A stretch of DNA of 64,000 bases from Halomonas sp. MCCC 1A13316 (GCF_014931605.1 NZ_CP053382.1:1240001-1304000), one strand, 5' to 3'; positions 25,027 to 34,489 are shown, counted from the first letter of the stretch. Translations and numbers: made by a program. Notes: generated by a model from the sequence alone, not told the origin.

Positions 25027-26391
25027 TCATGGACGGTAGACCAGTACCGTGTAGTTTCGACCCTCGATTTCCTCGAAATTCTTTAGCTTGTCCATTAAGT
25101 GCTGATCCAGCTGCTTGCCTTCGTGCAGCAACAACATGCCGCTGGCGGAGTAAATGTCCTGGGCCAGAATCATACCCGGCTTCACTTGGCTAGTTTCCAG
25201 TGAAATGACCGCTTTGCCACTGGTTTGTAGGTCTGGCGCCTTTTCGATACACAGCTTGACGAAATCATGGCACAGCTCGGGATCGTAGATGCGTCCCGCA
25301 AACTTGCGCAGCAGAGCCAACGCCTGCGGGCGGGGTACTTCACGTGGCAGAACCATGCCACGCTGTAGCTCGATGAAGTCAACGGCCAGTCCCAGCAGGC
25401 GTGCGCCATAGGGAATGTCCCTGCCTTCGATTCGATCGGGAAAACCGCCACCGTTCCAGCGCTCTCGATGGTGGCGCACGATTTTTGCCGCTCTCTTCAG
25501 TTGAGGCATCGCCATCAACTGGTTCTCGCCGCTTACCGGGTAATGCTGGTAGGCAGCACGCTCATGTGCCGACAGCTGCTCGGACGGGGTGACAAGCAAA
25601 TGATCGTCCCAGGTGAGTTTTCCCATGTTGTAGAGTGCCGAAGCCAGCTGGAGGTCTTGCTGTAACGTACGATCCAGCTCATGTGCTTCGCAGAAAGCAG
25701 TGACGAGGGCATGTACTTGGTCGTTTGTCTGGAGATGGCGAGGCAGACGCTGATGGAGAAGATCGCCAATGACGCGTGCTGTCGTCACATGCATGTGCAG
25801 CAGCTCATCGTACGCCTTGTCCAGCATTTCGGCGGTTTGCTTGAGTTCTTGCTGAGTTGCCTCGATCCGTTGCTCCAGTGCAGCATTGAGCGCGATCAAA
25901 TCCTGGTTCTGCTCGAGCAGCGCTTTCTCACGGCGCATTTGTTCTCGCTGGTTGCCGAGTTGCTCCAGCCCCCGGCGAAGCATCAGGCGGAGTCTCTCGT
26001 CGTGCCACGGTATGGGAATCAAGCCGTAGATATGGCCTTCTTCGATGGCGCGAAGTGTGTCTTCGGTGCCGGAAGTAACATCGGTCATGAGCAGGCGAAG
26101 GCAGTCCGGCCAATGCTCTTCGAGGAGTTCCAGTAATTCGTGCCCATCCAGGCTTGGCGTGAGCGCGTCGAATAGCACGATGTCGACGGGCTCGCGCTCC
26201 AGGGTTGCCAGGGCATCCTGAGCACTTTCCGCATTCAGGACGTTGAAGCCCTCCTGCTCAACTATTTCGGAGAGAGACGTTAGGCGGCCGGTATCCTCTA
26301 CCACCAGCAATAGGGTTACCGGCTCGGATTCTGCCTGAGCCGGCACCTGTTCTGGCTGACGTTGTGCGTCATGTATCGCTTCGCCTTCCAT
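25027..26391 (-). CDS. Response regulator with degenerate HD-GYP-type output domain
   Basis: 454 residues: a receiver domain (about 25-140; phospho-acceptor D75 in IVLFDALTPSLDG), a coiled-coil linker (about 142-200) and an HD-GYP-like domain. In HD-GYP phosphodiesterases the metal site reads HD-x-GK and HH...GxGYP. Here the first is LYNMGKL, with Y254 and N255 in place of His-Asp, and the second HHRERWNGGGFP (307-318). Loss of the HD pair predicts no cyclic-di-GMP hydrolysis, so a sensing or docking role is likely. A C-terminal region (KPGMILAQDIYSASGMLLLHEGK) follows. No kinase is adjacent. Confidence 0.85.
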   Translation of the reverse strand: MEGEAIHDAQRQPEQVPAQAESEPVTLLLVVEDTGRLTSLSEIVEQEGFNVLNAESAQDALATLEREPVDIVLFDALTPSLDGHELLELLEEHWPDCLRLLMTDVTSGTEDTLRAIEEGHIYGLIPIPWHDERLRLMLRRGLEQLGNQREQMRREKALLEQNQDLIALNAALEQRIEATQQELKQTAEMLDKAYDELLHMHVTTARVIGDLLHQRLPRHLQTNDQVHALVTAFCEAHELDRTLQQDLQLASALYNMGKLTWDDHLLVTPSEQLSAHERAAYQHYPVSGENQLMAMPQLKRAAKIVRHHRERWNGGGFPDRIEGRDIPYGARLLGLAVDFIELQRGMVLPREVPRPQALALLRKFAGRIYDPELCHDFVKLCIEKAPDLQTSGKAVISLETSQVKPGMILAQDIYSASGMLLLHEGKQLDQHLMDKLKNFEEIEGRNYTVLVYRP

Positions 26392-26483
26392 GCTGCTCCC
26401 CCAAACAATTGAGGCAATGAGCCGAATATGGCTTTAACTGCTGTATCGGCCGCATTGGAGGAAGCTTGAGGAAGCGCGGTATA

Positions 26484-26969
26484 TCAGTTCTGTAGATGCG
26501 CCAATATCGTATCGACGCTGCTCTTGTCGACCACGCCGCGTTCGGTATCGATGCCGACGTAGGTCACCACGCCATCCTCGGCGATCAGGGCGAAACGCAG
26601 GCAGCGAGTGCCCATGCAGGCACCGCTGGAATCCTTTTCCATGCCCAGGGCGCGAGTCAGCTCAGCGTTGCCGTCGGCCAGCATCAGAATCGCCTGGGCG
26701 TTCTGATCCTTTTGCCAGGCGCGCATCACGAAAGCGTCGTTGACTGCCATGCAGGCGAGGGTATCGACCTTCTCCAGCACCTGGTCGGTCTTGATCACAA
26801 AGCCGGGCATGTGGGTGTTGGAGCAGCTGGGCGTGAAGGCACCCGGCACGCCGAACAGCACCACGCGCTTGCCGGCGAACACCTCGCCGGTGGTGATGTC
26901 CTCGGGACCGTCGGGGCCGTTGGTCTTGAGCTTTACGTCGGGGATCTTGTCGCCTACGGAAATGGGCAT
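26484..26969 (-). CDS. Peroxiredoxin (Prx5/AhpE-like, thiol-specific antioxidant)
   Basis: 161 residues from ATG 26969, with GGAG upstream; the frame is open far upstream but that part is only a shadow of the neighbours. The Prx5 hallmark is FGVPGAFTPSCSNTHMPGF, where T and C of the P-T-x-x-C motif form the peroxidatic site. Further motifs are VNDAFVMRAW and ALGMEKDSSG. Such enzymes reduce hydrogen and alkyl peroxides in the cytoplasm using glutathione/glutaredoxin or thioredoxin. It stands alone. Confidence 0.93.
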   Translation of the reverse strand: MPISVGDKIPDVKLKTNGPDGPEDITTGEVFAGKRVVLFGVPGAFTPSCSNTHMPGFVIKTDQVLEKVDTLACMAVNDAFVMRAWQKDQNAQAILMLADGNAELTRALGMEKDSSGACMGTRCLRFALIAEDGVVTYVGIDTERGVVDKSSVDTILAHLQN

Positions 26970-27049
26970 TGGACAGCTCCATGTCATGTCATCGATAGCG
27001 ATACTGTAGCGCAGTATGGCCGCCTGGCACGTTGCCGAATGTAGCCCGG

Positions 27050-27472
27050 TCAACTGCCCTGGTAGGCGTCGAAGACTTCCTGGCCGGTCATGTCGCGGGT
27101 CTCGTTGGCGAAGCGGTAAAACGCCGGCTTCTGATCGATGAAGATCTGCGAATCGAAACTCCATGCCTCGCCGCCGTCGACCAGGCCGACCGGAACGGCA
27201 TAGTGGTTGCCGTTCTTGAGGCGGTAGAAGAGGTGGGTGCCGCAGCGCCGGCAGAAGCCGCGCTCGGCCCAGTCCGACGAAGCATAGACCGTGATGTTCT
27301 CCTCGCCTTCTATCTCGACGTCGCTGACCGACTCCAGCGCCAGCAGCGGGCCACCGCCCCAGGTGCGGCACATGTCGCAGTGGCAGGCGCCGACGTTCTG
27401 CTTGTTGACCGCCACGGCGACTTTCACCGCGCCGCACAGGCAACTGCCGCGCGCATTCATCCCGTCTTTCAT
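27050..27472 (-). CDS. GFA family protein (CENP-V/GFA zinc-binding domain)
   Basis: 140 residues with the zinc cysteines of the GFA fold: GSCLCGAV near residue 10, GACHCDMCRTWGGG near 30 and ERGFCRRCGTHLFYR near 70. The founding member was described as glutathione-dependent formaldehyde-activating enzyme; most relatives, this one included, have no proven substrate. It has no partner nearby that would suggest formaldehyde metabolism. Confidence 0.88.
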   Translation of the reverse strand: MKDGMNARGSCLCGAVKVAVAVNKQNVGACHCDMCRTWGGGPLLALESVSDVEIEGEENITVYASSDWAERGFCRRCGTHLFYRLKNGNHYAVPVGLVDGGEAWSFDSQIFIDQKPAFYRFANETRDMTGQEVFDAYQGS

Positions 27473-27592
27473 GGACTCTCTCCTCCATCAAGCATTGGAC
27501 CGAACATACTGGCGAAGGATAGTCGCTGCATGTGAGGTTCGCTGCCTCATGATGCAGGTCGATGATCGGTGCCAAACGCCTTGCCAGGCCGG

Positions 27593-28699
27593 TTAGTCGG
27601 GGTCGTCCGAGACGAAGGCCTGGCGATGAAAGGCGGCTGCGGCCTCGACCTCGGCCAGGCCGGTGATGCTGGGCTCTTGCAGGGTGCCGCCAGCCAGAGC
27701 TTCGAGAACCGTCCTGACTCCCCGTGACAAGGAAATGAGGTGGTATCCCCCTTCCAGCACGAAGACCAGTTGGCCCTTGCAATGTCGACGCGCGACCTCC
27801 TGCAGGATGCCGGTCATGGCGGCGAAGCCTTCGAAGGAGACATTGAGGGCGAGATCGAACGGATGCGGATCGAACCCTGCCGATACCAGGATCAGGTCCG
27901 GTTGGAACCAGTCGGCGGCAGGCACCAGGATCTCGTTGAAGGCCTTGAGATAGGCCTGGTCGCCAGCGCCGGCCGGCATGGGGACGTTGACCGTGGTGCC
28001 TTCGCCCAAGCCAACACCGATCTCTTCCAGTTGCCCGGTGCCGGGATAGAAGGGCGAGGCACGGTGGATGTCGAAGAACAGCACATCGGGGTCGGCATAG
28101 AAGATGTCCTGGGTGCCGTTGCCGTGATGGGCGTCCCAATCCACGATCATGACGCGCCGGCACCCGAGTTCCGCCTGGGCGTGGGCGGCAGCAACCGCCA
28201 CGTTGTTGAACAGGCAGAAGCCGCGGGCACGCACCGGTTCGGCGTGGTGCCCGGGTGGGCGCACTAGCGCGAATGCGGATTCGCTGCGTCCCTGGATAAC
28301 CGCCTCGACTGCGGCGATGGCGGTGCCGGCGGCCACTTCGGCGGCATCGATGCTGCCGGTGGAAACTGCCGTGGTATCCACGTCTAGCCAGGCGTTCTTG
28401 CCGCGCAGGTCGAAGATGTGGCTGAGATACGAACTGGTGTGGACGCGTCCCAGCTGGTCCCGCGTTGCCGACTTGCCACACTCGAAGCGCAGGCCGGGCA
28501 CCGGCTCGAGTTCCAGCAATTGACGAATGGCGCTGAGCCTACCTGCGTGTTCCGGATACTTCCAGGGCACGTTCAGCGATGAAAGCAGTTGGCGTATTCG
28601 CCGCTCCATGCGGCTGGGCAGGAAGGGGGCCTCGGAGTCAGGCTGATGGGATAGCACTCGTTCGTCGTAGAAGGCGATCACGCTATTGGGCTCGGCCAC
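27593..28699 (-). CDS. Histone-deacetylase-family hydrolase (acetylpolyamine amidohydrolase type)
   Basis: 368 residues with the zinc-dependent HDAC/AcuC/AphA active site: RPPGHHAE (catalytic tandem histidines), DWDAHHGNGTQDIFY (zinc Asp and His), SAGFDPHPFD (zinc Asp) and LEGGYHL. Bacterial members remove acetyl groups from polyamines, acetoin-related proteins or other amides, rather than from histones. No genes nearby tell which. It is separated from the GFA gene by about 120 bp and may have its own promoter. Confidence 0.9.
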   Translation of the reverse strand: MAEPNSVIAFYDERVLSHQPDSEAPFLPSRMERRIRQLLSSLNVPWKYPEHAGRLSAIRQLLELEPVPGLRFECGKSATRDQLGRVHTSSYLSHIFDLRGKNAWLDVDTTAVSTGSIDAAEVAAGTAIAAVEAVIQGRSESAFALVRPPGHHAEPVRARGFCLFNNVAVAAAHAQAELGCRRVMIVDWDAHHGNGTQDIFYADPDVLFFDIHRASPFYPGTGQLEEIGVGLGEGTTVNVPMPAGAGDQAYLKAFNEILVPAADWFQPDLILVSAGFDPHPFDLALNVSFEGFAAMTGILQEVARRHCKGQLVFVLEGGYHLISLSRGVRTVLEALAGGTLQEPSITGLAEVEAAAAFHRQAFVSDDPD

Positions 28700-28753
28700 G
28701 TTCCGCTCCTGGGCAGGGTCGGGTTCACCTCCAGCATAGCGCCTATAGAGATG

Positions 28754-29653
28754 CTAGCGGCTCGAATCCCGTGTTGCCTCCCGGATCATCTCGCGGAGTG
28801 CCGCGGCGGCGGCCGAGAGTGGATGACGATGGCGCATGACGATGCCCAGCGGGCGCTCGATGTCGGGCGTCGTCAACGGCCTGTAGTCGATGCCGTCGGT
28901 GGCGATCTGACGGAAGCTGAGCCGCGGCAGCACGCTGATGCCGAGGCCGGCGGCCACCATGCGACCCACGGTGGCGATCTGGCTGGCGTCGCAGAGGATC
29001 TCCAGCGGAGCGTCCACTCCCGCCATGATGCGGTCGATGTCCTGGCGCGAGCTGGAGAGGCGATTGATGCCGATGAAGGGGTGCCTGGCCAGTTGCGCCC
29101 ACTGCACGCTGTGCTGCTCCAGCAGCGGATGCCCGCTGGGGCAGACCGCCACGTAGCGATCCACCAGTACCGGTTCGAAGGCCAGTTCCTCGGTGTCGTG
29201 GGGTGCCACCGAGAGGCCGAGGTCGGCGCGGCCCTCGCGCACCAGTTGGCTGACCTGTTCGGCAAGCACGTCGTGCAGGCTCAGGTTGATGCGCGGGTAG
29301 CGGGCGTGAAAAGTGGCGATGATACCCGGCAACAGCCCCGCCGCCAGGGTGGGCAGCGCGGCCACGGTGACCTTGCCGCGCTGCTTGGAGAAGCGCTCCT
29401 CGAGGTCGTCGAAGGCTTCGGACCAGTCGTTGAGCAGGCGTATCGCCACCGGCAGGAAGGCTTCGCCTTCAGGCGTCAGGCTGAGCTGGCGCGTGGTGCG
29501 CGAGAACAGCGCGCCACCGACGGTTTCCTCCAGCTTGCGCAGGGTGATGGAAATCGCCGGCTGGGAGAGGTGGATGCGCTCGCTGGCCTCGGCCAGGTTG
29601 CTCGACTGGGCGACGGCGACGAAGGCGCGCAGCTGCTTGATGCTGGGTTTCAT
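28754..29653 (-). CDS. LysR-family transcriptional regulator, probable regulator of the TAXI-TRAP/AtuA operon
   Basis: 299 residues: an N-terminal winged helix-turn-helix (LRAFVAVAQSSNLAEASERIHLSQPAISITLRKLEETVGGALFSR region) and a two-lobed effector domain starting near residue 90. It is divergent from the TAXI binding-protein gene across about 130 bp of AT-rich DNA. That is the usual arrangement of a LysR regulator with the operon it controls. The effector is probably the transported compound or a product of it (inference). Confidence 0.9.
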   Translation of the reverse strand: MKPSIKQLRAFVAVAQSSNLAEASERIHLSQPAISITLRKLEETVGGALFSRTTRQLSLTPEGEAFLPVAIRLLNDWSEAFDDLEERFSKQRGKVTVAALPTLAAGLLPGIIATFHARYPRINLSLHDVLAEQVSQLVREGRADLGLSVAPHDTEELAFEPVLVDRYVAVCPSGHPLLEQHSVQWAQLARHPFIGINRLSSSRQDIDRIMAGVDAPLEILCDASQIATVGRMVAAGLGISVLPRLSFRQIATDGIDYRPLTTPDIERPLGIVMRHRHPLSAAAAALREMIREATRDSSR

Positions 29654-29784
29654 TTAAGAAGTAAAACACAATTTAAAAACTATTCAATATACAAAATAAA
29701 AGTGTCGCACCATGCTGCGGCATAGGGGTTATCCCTACGCAACACGACAAAAACAAGCCCGCAAGCCGGGCCAAGGAGCCACTC

Positions 29785-30762
29785 ATGAAGCCAACCATGA
29801 AGACCCTGCTCACTGCCATGGCAGCCAGCGCCACCCTGCTGTCTGCCGCTGCCGTACAGGCCCAGGAGCGCCTGCTGATCGGCTCGACCTCCAGCTCATC
29901 GAGCCACTACGGCTACTTCGTCGCCGTCAATCAGATCATCAACAACCAGGTCGAGGGGGTCAGCGCCTCGGTGGCTGAGACCGGAGCCACCGTCGACAAC
30001 CTGCGCCGCTTGAGCCGCAATCAGATCGACATGGGGCTGGTGACCACCAATACCGGCTACCACGCCTATGCGGGGCAACAGGACTTCGACGGTCGCCCGG
30101 TCGATAGCCGCCTGCTGTGGGTCTATACCGTGGCGCCCCAGAACGTGGTGATACGCGAGGATGCGGATGTCTCCAGCCTCGAGGGGCTCGACGGCGTGCG
30201 CTTCAACCCGGGCATTACCGGTTCGGCCACCGAGAGCACCACCGAAGCGGTGTTCGAGACGCTCGGCATCTCGCCCGACTACGTGCGCGGTTCGACTACC
30301 GACGTGGTCGATTCCATCAAGGACGGCCGCATCATGGGCTACGTCAAGTCGGGGGTCGGCAACAAGCTCGACGGCTCGACCATGGACATCGCCACCTTCA
30401 CGCCGATCAACGTGCTGTCGCTCTCGGGTGAGCAGGCCGACACCCTGCGTGCCGAGATGCCCGACCTGGCCGTGGTCAATATTCCCGAAGGTGCCGGCGA
30501 AGGCGTTCCGGCCTATACCACCTGGGCCTTCGGCGTGGCCGTGCATGCGCACCCGGACCTCGACGAGGAGACCGCCTACCAGATCGTCAAGGCAGTGATG
30601 GAGAACCCCGAGCCGCAGGCCAACGCCTTCTCGGCCGTGCGTGACGAGGATTTGGCGCAGATGACCCTGGATGTCGGCACCGTGCCGCTGCATGCCGGTG
30701 CGGCGCGCTACTTCGAGGAGCAGGGTCTGGAAATTCCCGACGCCCTGCAGCCCGTCGAGTAA
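29785..30762 (+). CDS. TAXI-family TRAP transporter solute-binding protein
   Basis: 325 residues with a signal peptide (MKTLLTAMAASATLLSAAAVQAQ). The TAXI fold is recognised from LLIGSTSSSSSHYGYFVAVNQII at the start of the mature chain and by the GVRFNPGITGSATESTTEAVFE segment. Binding proteins of this class capture organic acids such as glutamate or 2-oxoglutarate-like compounds in the periplasm. A ribosome site (AAGGAG) precedes the ATG. It is the first gene of a four-gene operon with the fused permease and two AtuA-type proteins. Confidence 0.92.
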   Translation: MKPTMKTLLTAMAASATLLSAAAVQAQERLLIGSTSSSSSHYGYFVAVNQIINNQVEGVSASVAETGATVDNLRRLSRNQIDMGLVTTNTGYHAYAGQQDFDGRPVDSRLLWVYTVAPQNVVIREDADVSSLEGLDGVRFNPGITGSATESTTEAVFETLGISPDYVRGSTTDVVDSIKDGRIMGYVKSGVGNKLDGSTMDIATFTPINVLSLSGEQADTLRAEMPDLAVVNIPEGAGEGVPAYTTWAFGVAVHAHPDLDEETAYQIVKAVMENPEPQANAFSAVRDEDLAQMTLDVGTVPLHAGAARYFEEQGLEIPDALQPVE

Positions 30763-30780
30763 CGCCAGGAGGCGTTTGCC

Positions 30781-32709
30781 ATGCGCGAGAATCTGACCAA
30801 GCTGCTGGCCCTCGCATTGGGCGGCCTGATCCTCTATACCTCAGCGACCGGCCCCTTCGAGAGCCTGATCCAGCGGGCCATCTTTCTCGCGCTGGTGATC
30901 CTGCTGGGGCTGACGCTCTATCCGCTGGGAGCCGACAGGCGCTGGCGGCCGCTGGGGCTGGCGGTGGACATGTGCCTGGCCGTCGGCACGGTACTGGCCT
31001 GCGGCTACGTGGCGATGAACCATGAACGGATTCTCGTCGAGCTGCCCTGGGCCACACCGCGGGACATGCTGTTCACCGGCGTGCTGGTGGTGACGGTGCT
31101 GGAACTTTCACGGCGCGCCATCGGGGCGATATTCCCGCTGCTGGTGTTGGCGGGGCTGGCCTATGCCTGGCTCGGGGGGGCAATCCCCGGGCCGCTGGGG
31201 CATCGCGGCTTCGACCTCTATTTCATTACCGAGACGCTCTACCTGGGTGACCTGGGCGTGTGGGGCATGCTGGTCGGCGTAGCCGCCACCACCATCGCCG
31301 CCTTCGTGCTGTTCGGCTGCCTGCTGCTGCATACCGGTGGCGGCCAGACCTTCATGGACCTGGCGCTGCGCATCAGCGGTCGCTCGCCGGGCGGTGCGGC
31401 CAAGGTCGCCACCGTGGCCTCGGGGCTGTTCGGCATGGTCAGCGGCAGTGCCGTGGCCAACGTGGCCACCACCGGCAATTTCACCATTCCCATGATGAAG
31501 CGGCTCAATTATCCCGCGCCCTTCGCCTCTGGGGTGGAAGCGGTGGCTTCCACCGGCGGCCAGATCGCCCCGCCGATCCTCGGCGCGGCGGCCTTCATCA
31601 TGGCCGAGATCCTCGGCGAGAGTTACCTGCGCATCGCGCTTGCCGCGCTGCTGCCGGCGATCCTGTTCTATCTCGGTGTGTTCCTGACCATCCACCTGGT
31701 GGCGCGGCGACGCAACCTGCAGGTGGTGCCCGACGACGAGCTGCCGAGCTGGCCGGAGGTGCTGCGTCCGGAGCGTATCATTCCGATCCTGGCGGCGCTG
31801 GGCGGGCTCTTCTACGGCGTGTTGTCGGGGCGCTCGATCCAGATGGCGGCCTTCTACGGCATCCTGATGACGGTGCTGACCTTCGTGCCCTTCGCCTTGC
31901 TGGCGCGCCGGCCGCTGCGCGAGATCGCCGGCAAGCTGCTGGCCGGGCTGATCGATGCCGGCAAGGGCATGGTGATCATCGGCGTGCTGCTGGCCGGCGC
32001 GCAGATGCTGGTGGCGATGATCGGCATGACCGGCATCGGCGTGACGCTGGCCAGCCTGATCGTCAACGTGGGAGGCGAGTCGCTGTTCCTGGTGGCCTTC
32101 ATCGTCGGTGGCGTGTGCCTGATTCTGGGCATGGGCATTCCCACCACGGCGGCCTACGTGCTGGTGGCTTCGGTGCTGGCCCCGGCGCTGACCACCATCG
32201 GCGTCGAGCCGCTGATCGCTCACCTGTTCGTGTTCTACTTCGCCACGCTGTCCGTTATCACGCCGCCGGTGTGCGTGGCGGTGTTCGTCGCGGCGGGCAT
32301 TGCCGGTACCAACTGGCTGCCGGCGGCAGGCGAGGCGGTGCGTCTGGCGGCGGCGATCTACGTCATTCCCTTTCTGCTGCTGATCTACCCGGCCCTGGCC
32401 GGCTTCGGCAGTGCCTTGGACATCATGTTGGCCTGCTCCCAGGGCGTGGTGTTCGTGGTCGCCTTCGCCGCGTTGATGTCGAGGGTGGCGATGACCGGCA
32501 ACCGGCTGCTGGACGTGGCGGGGCTCGTGCTGGTGGTGGGGCTGGCGCTGATCCCCGGCTGGTTGACCACGGCCGGCGCGCTGCTGCTGCTGGTGGCGCT
32601 CTTCGCCTGTCGCCGCCAACTCCTGGCCGCGACCCCTTCCGGTGAGAGAAGGCCTGGCGAGAAGACGCCGAACGCCCAGGATATCCCGGCCAAGGAGACC
32701 CACTCATGA
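30781..32709 (+). CDS. TRAP transporter fused permease (4TM/12TM)
   Basis: 642 residues, the length of the fused DctQM-type permeases that go with TAXI proteins. The small-subunit part (about 1-130) has four helices. The large part carries SGRSPGGAAKVATVASGLFGMVSGSAVANVATTG, with its conserved 'G-M-x-S-G-S' stretch, and the repeat-related GMGIPTTAAYVLVA near 455. It imports the TAXI ligand with sodium or proton. It starts 18 bp after the binding-protein stop and overlaps the next gene by 4 bp. Confidence 0.93.
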   Translation: MRENLTKLLALALGGLILYTSATGPFESLIQRAIFLALVILLGLTLYPLGADRRWRPLGLAVDMCLAVGTVLACGYVAMNHERILVELPWATPRDMLFTGVLVVTVLELSRRAIGAIFPLLVLAGLAYAWLGGAIPGPLGHRGFDLYFITETLYLGDLGVWGMLVGVAATTIAAFVLFGCLLLHTGGGQTFMDLALRISGRSPGGAAKVATVASGLFGMVSGSAVANVATTGNFTIPMMKRLNYPAPFASGVEAVASTGGQIAPPILGAAAFIMAEILGESYLRIALAALLPAILFYLGVFLTIHLVARRRNLQVVPDDELPSWPEVLRPERIIPILAALGGLFYGVLSGRSIQMAAFYGILMTVLTFVPFALLARRPLREIAGKLLAGLIDAGKGMVIIGVLLAGAQMLVAMIGMTGIGVTLASLIVNVGGESLFLVAFIVGGVCLILGMGIPTTAAYVLVASVLAPALTTIGVEPLIAHLFVFYFATLSVITPPVCVAVFVAAGIAGTNWLPAAGEAVRLAAAIYVIPFLLLIYPALAGFGSALDIMLACSQGVVFVVAFAALMSRVAMTGNRLLDVAGLVLVVGLALIPGWLTTAGALLLLVALFACRRQLLAATPSGERRPGEKTPNAQDIPAKETHS

Positions 32710-34124
32710 CCTTTCTGCTGGGAAGCGGGGCGGGATTCTCCGGCGACCGCACCGATGCGGCCATTCCGGTGGTAGCCGAGCTGATCCGTCGCGGCCAGCC
32801 CGCCGCCTTGCTGTTCGAGACCTTGGGTGAGCGCACCCTGGCGGCGGCTCACCGCGCCATGCGCGACGATCCTGCGGCCGGCTACGAGCCGCTGCTGGAG
32901 GAGCTGCTGGCGCCGATACTCGACGACTGCCTGACACACGGGATCGCGATTCTCGGCAACTTCGGCGCGGCCAACCCGGTCGGCGCCTGTCGCGTGGTGG
33001 CCGAGCTGGCAGCTCGCACGCAGCGCGGCGGGGCAAGCATCGGTAGGGTGCATGGCGACGACATACGTGCACGCCTCGGCGAGCTGGAGCTGCAGCGCTG
33101 GGAGGCGGAGAGCCGCGAGCTGCCCGGCGAGGAGGCGCTGATCTCGGCCAACGTCTACCTGGGTGCAGCGCCCCTGGTCGAGGCGCTCGAGCTGGGCGCC
33201 GAGGTGGTGGTCAGCGGCCGGGTGGCCGACCCCGCGCTGTTCCTGGCGCCGTTGATGCATCACTTCGGCTGGGCCTGGGACGACTGGGACCGCCTGGCTG
33301 CCGGCATGATGGCGGGCCACCTGGGCGAGTGCGGGGCCCAGATCAGCGGCGGCTACTTCGCCGACCCTGGCTGCAAGGAGGTGCCGAATCTCGCGCGGGT
33401 CGGCTATCCGATCATCGAGGTGGAGGAGGATGGCAGTCTGGTGGTGACCAAGCCCGCCGGCACCGGCGGCATGGTCACCGCGCGCACGGTCAAGGAGCAG
33501 TTGCTCTACGAGGTGCATGACCCGGCCAACTACCTGACCCCCGACGTGGTGGTGGATCTCTCTTCCGTGCGGGTCGAGGAGCTCGGCCCGGACCGGGTGG
33601 CGGTGAGCGGCATCCGCGGCAAGCCCGCCCCCGAGCGGCTCAAGACCACCGTCTGCTACGAAGGCGGCTGGCAGGGCGAGGCGGAGATCTCCTACGCCGG
33701 GCCCAACGCGCTGGCCCGGGCCAGGCTCGCCGCCGAGGTGCTGCGCGAGCGGCTGACGTTCCGAGCGCCAGCAGAGCTGCGCTCGCGGCTGGACATCATC
33801 GGCCATGCCAGCGTCTTCGACAGCGATGCCGGCGACCTGCAGCGCACGCTGCCGGCGAGCGCCGGCGGCGACTACCGCCTGCGCCTGGCCGTCGAGCATC
33901 CCGAGCGCCGCTGGGTGGAACGCGCCACCCAGGAACTGCTGGCACTCTATTGCGCCGGCCCTGCCGGCGGCGGCGGGGTACGACGCCAGTTCCAGCGGCG
34001 AGTCCGCACGGCTTCCTATCTGGTCAAGCGCAGCGACGTGGAAGCCTTCGCCACCCTGTTCGATGCCACTCTTTGCGAGACGCAGATGGCCAACGAGAGG
34101 AGAGCCGCCGATGACGCCCACTGA
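32706..34124 (+). CDS. AtuA-family (DUF1446) protein
   Basis: 472 residues of the AtuA/DUF1446 family: GSGAGFSGDRTDAAIPVV at the start, ILGNFGAANPVGA, LVVSGRVADPALFLAPLMHHFGW, and TKPAGTGGMVTARTVKEQLLYEVHDPANYLTPDVV. AtuA is required for citronellol/geraniol catabolism in Pseudomonas, but its chemistry is unknown, and relatives occur in many carboxylate operons. Here the C-terminal ferredoxin-like part that other AtuA proteins carry is a separate gene directly downstream. It overlaps the permease by 4 bp, so the transported compound is probably its substrate or precursor. Confidence 0.82.
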   Translation: MTFLLGSGAGFSGDRTDAAIPVVAELIRRGQPAALLFETLGERTLAAAHRAMRDDPAAGYEPLLEELLAPILDDCLTHGIAILGNFGAANPVGACRVVAELAARTQRGGASIGRVHGDDIRARLGELELQRWEAESRELPGEEALISANVYLGAAPLVEALELGAEVVVSGRVADPALFLAPLMHHFGWAWDDWDRLAAGMMAGHLGECGAQISGGYFADPGCKEVPNLARVGYPIIEVEEDGSLVVTKPAGTGGMVTARTVKEQLLYEVHDPANYLTPDVVVDLSSVRVEELGPDRVAVSGIRGKPAPERLKTTVCYEGGWQGEAEISYAGPNALARARLAAEVLRERLTFRAPAELRSRLDIIGHASVFDSDAGDLQRTLPASAGGDYRLRLAVEHPERRWVERATQELLALYCAGPAGGGGVRRQFQRRVRTASYLVKRSDVEAFATLFDATLCETQMANERRAADDAH

Positions 34125-34485
34125 AACGAACATGGTTTCAAGCACCGCCGATGGGCATGAGGTAGCGCTGCATCGCCTGGCCCATGCCCGCGCCGGCGAC
34201 AAGGGCGACCGCCTCAACTTGGCGCTGTTCGCCTATGAGCCGCACCATTACGCGACCCTGGTGGAACAGGTCACCGAGGAGCGGGTTCTGGCGCTGTTCG
34301 CCCACCGTGGCGCCAGCTGCGTACGCCGCTATCTGCTGCCGGGGCTTGCCGGCATGAACCTGGTGATCGACGACGTACTGCAGGGCGGAGTCAACGGTGC
34401 CCTCAACCTGGACGGCCACGGCAAGACGCTCTCGTTCCTGCTACTGGGGATGAGCATGGTGGTCGAAGACGTGAGGCTCCGCTGA
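34111..34485 (+). CDS. AtuA C-terminal (ferredoxin-fold) domain as a separate protein
   Basis: 124 residues from ATG 34111 (GAGAGGAG upstream), overlapping the previous gene by 14 bp in another frame. The core ALHRLAHARAGDKGDRLNLALFAY, RYLLPGLAGMNLVIDDVL and GALNLDGHGKTLSFLLLGM matches the small domain found fused to the end of AtuA-like proteins. The two chains probably form one enzyme. Its chemical role is unknown. This is the last gene of the operon; two hairpins follow. Confidence 0.75.
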   Translation: MTPTETNMVSSTADGHEVALHRLAHARAGDKGDRLNLALFAYEPHHYATLVEQVTEERVLALFAHRGASCVRRYLLPGLAGMNLVIDDVLQGGVNGALNLDGHGKTLSFLLLGMSMVVEDVRLR

Positions 34486-34489
34486 AAGG

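Noticed and set aside
29654..29784. T-N11-A LysR-type box between the LysR and TAXI genes
   Set aside because: The region is AT-rich enough that several weak matches exist; none stands out.
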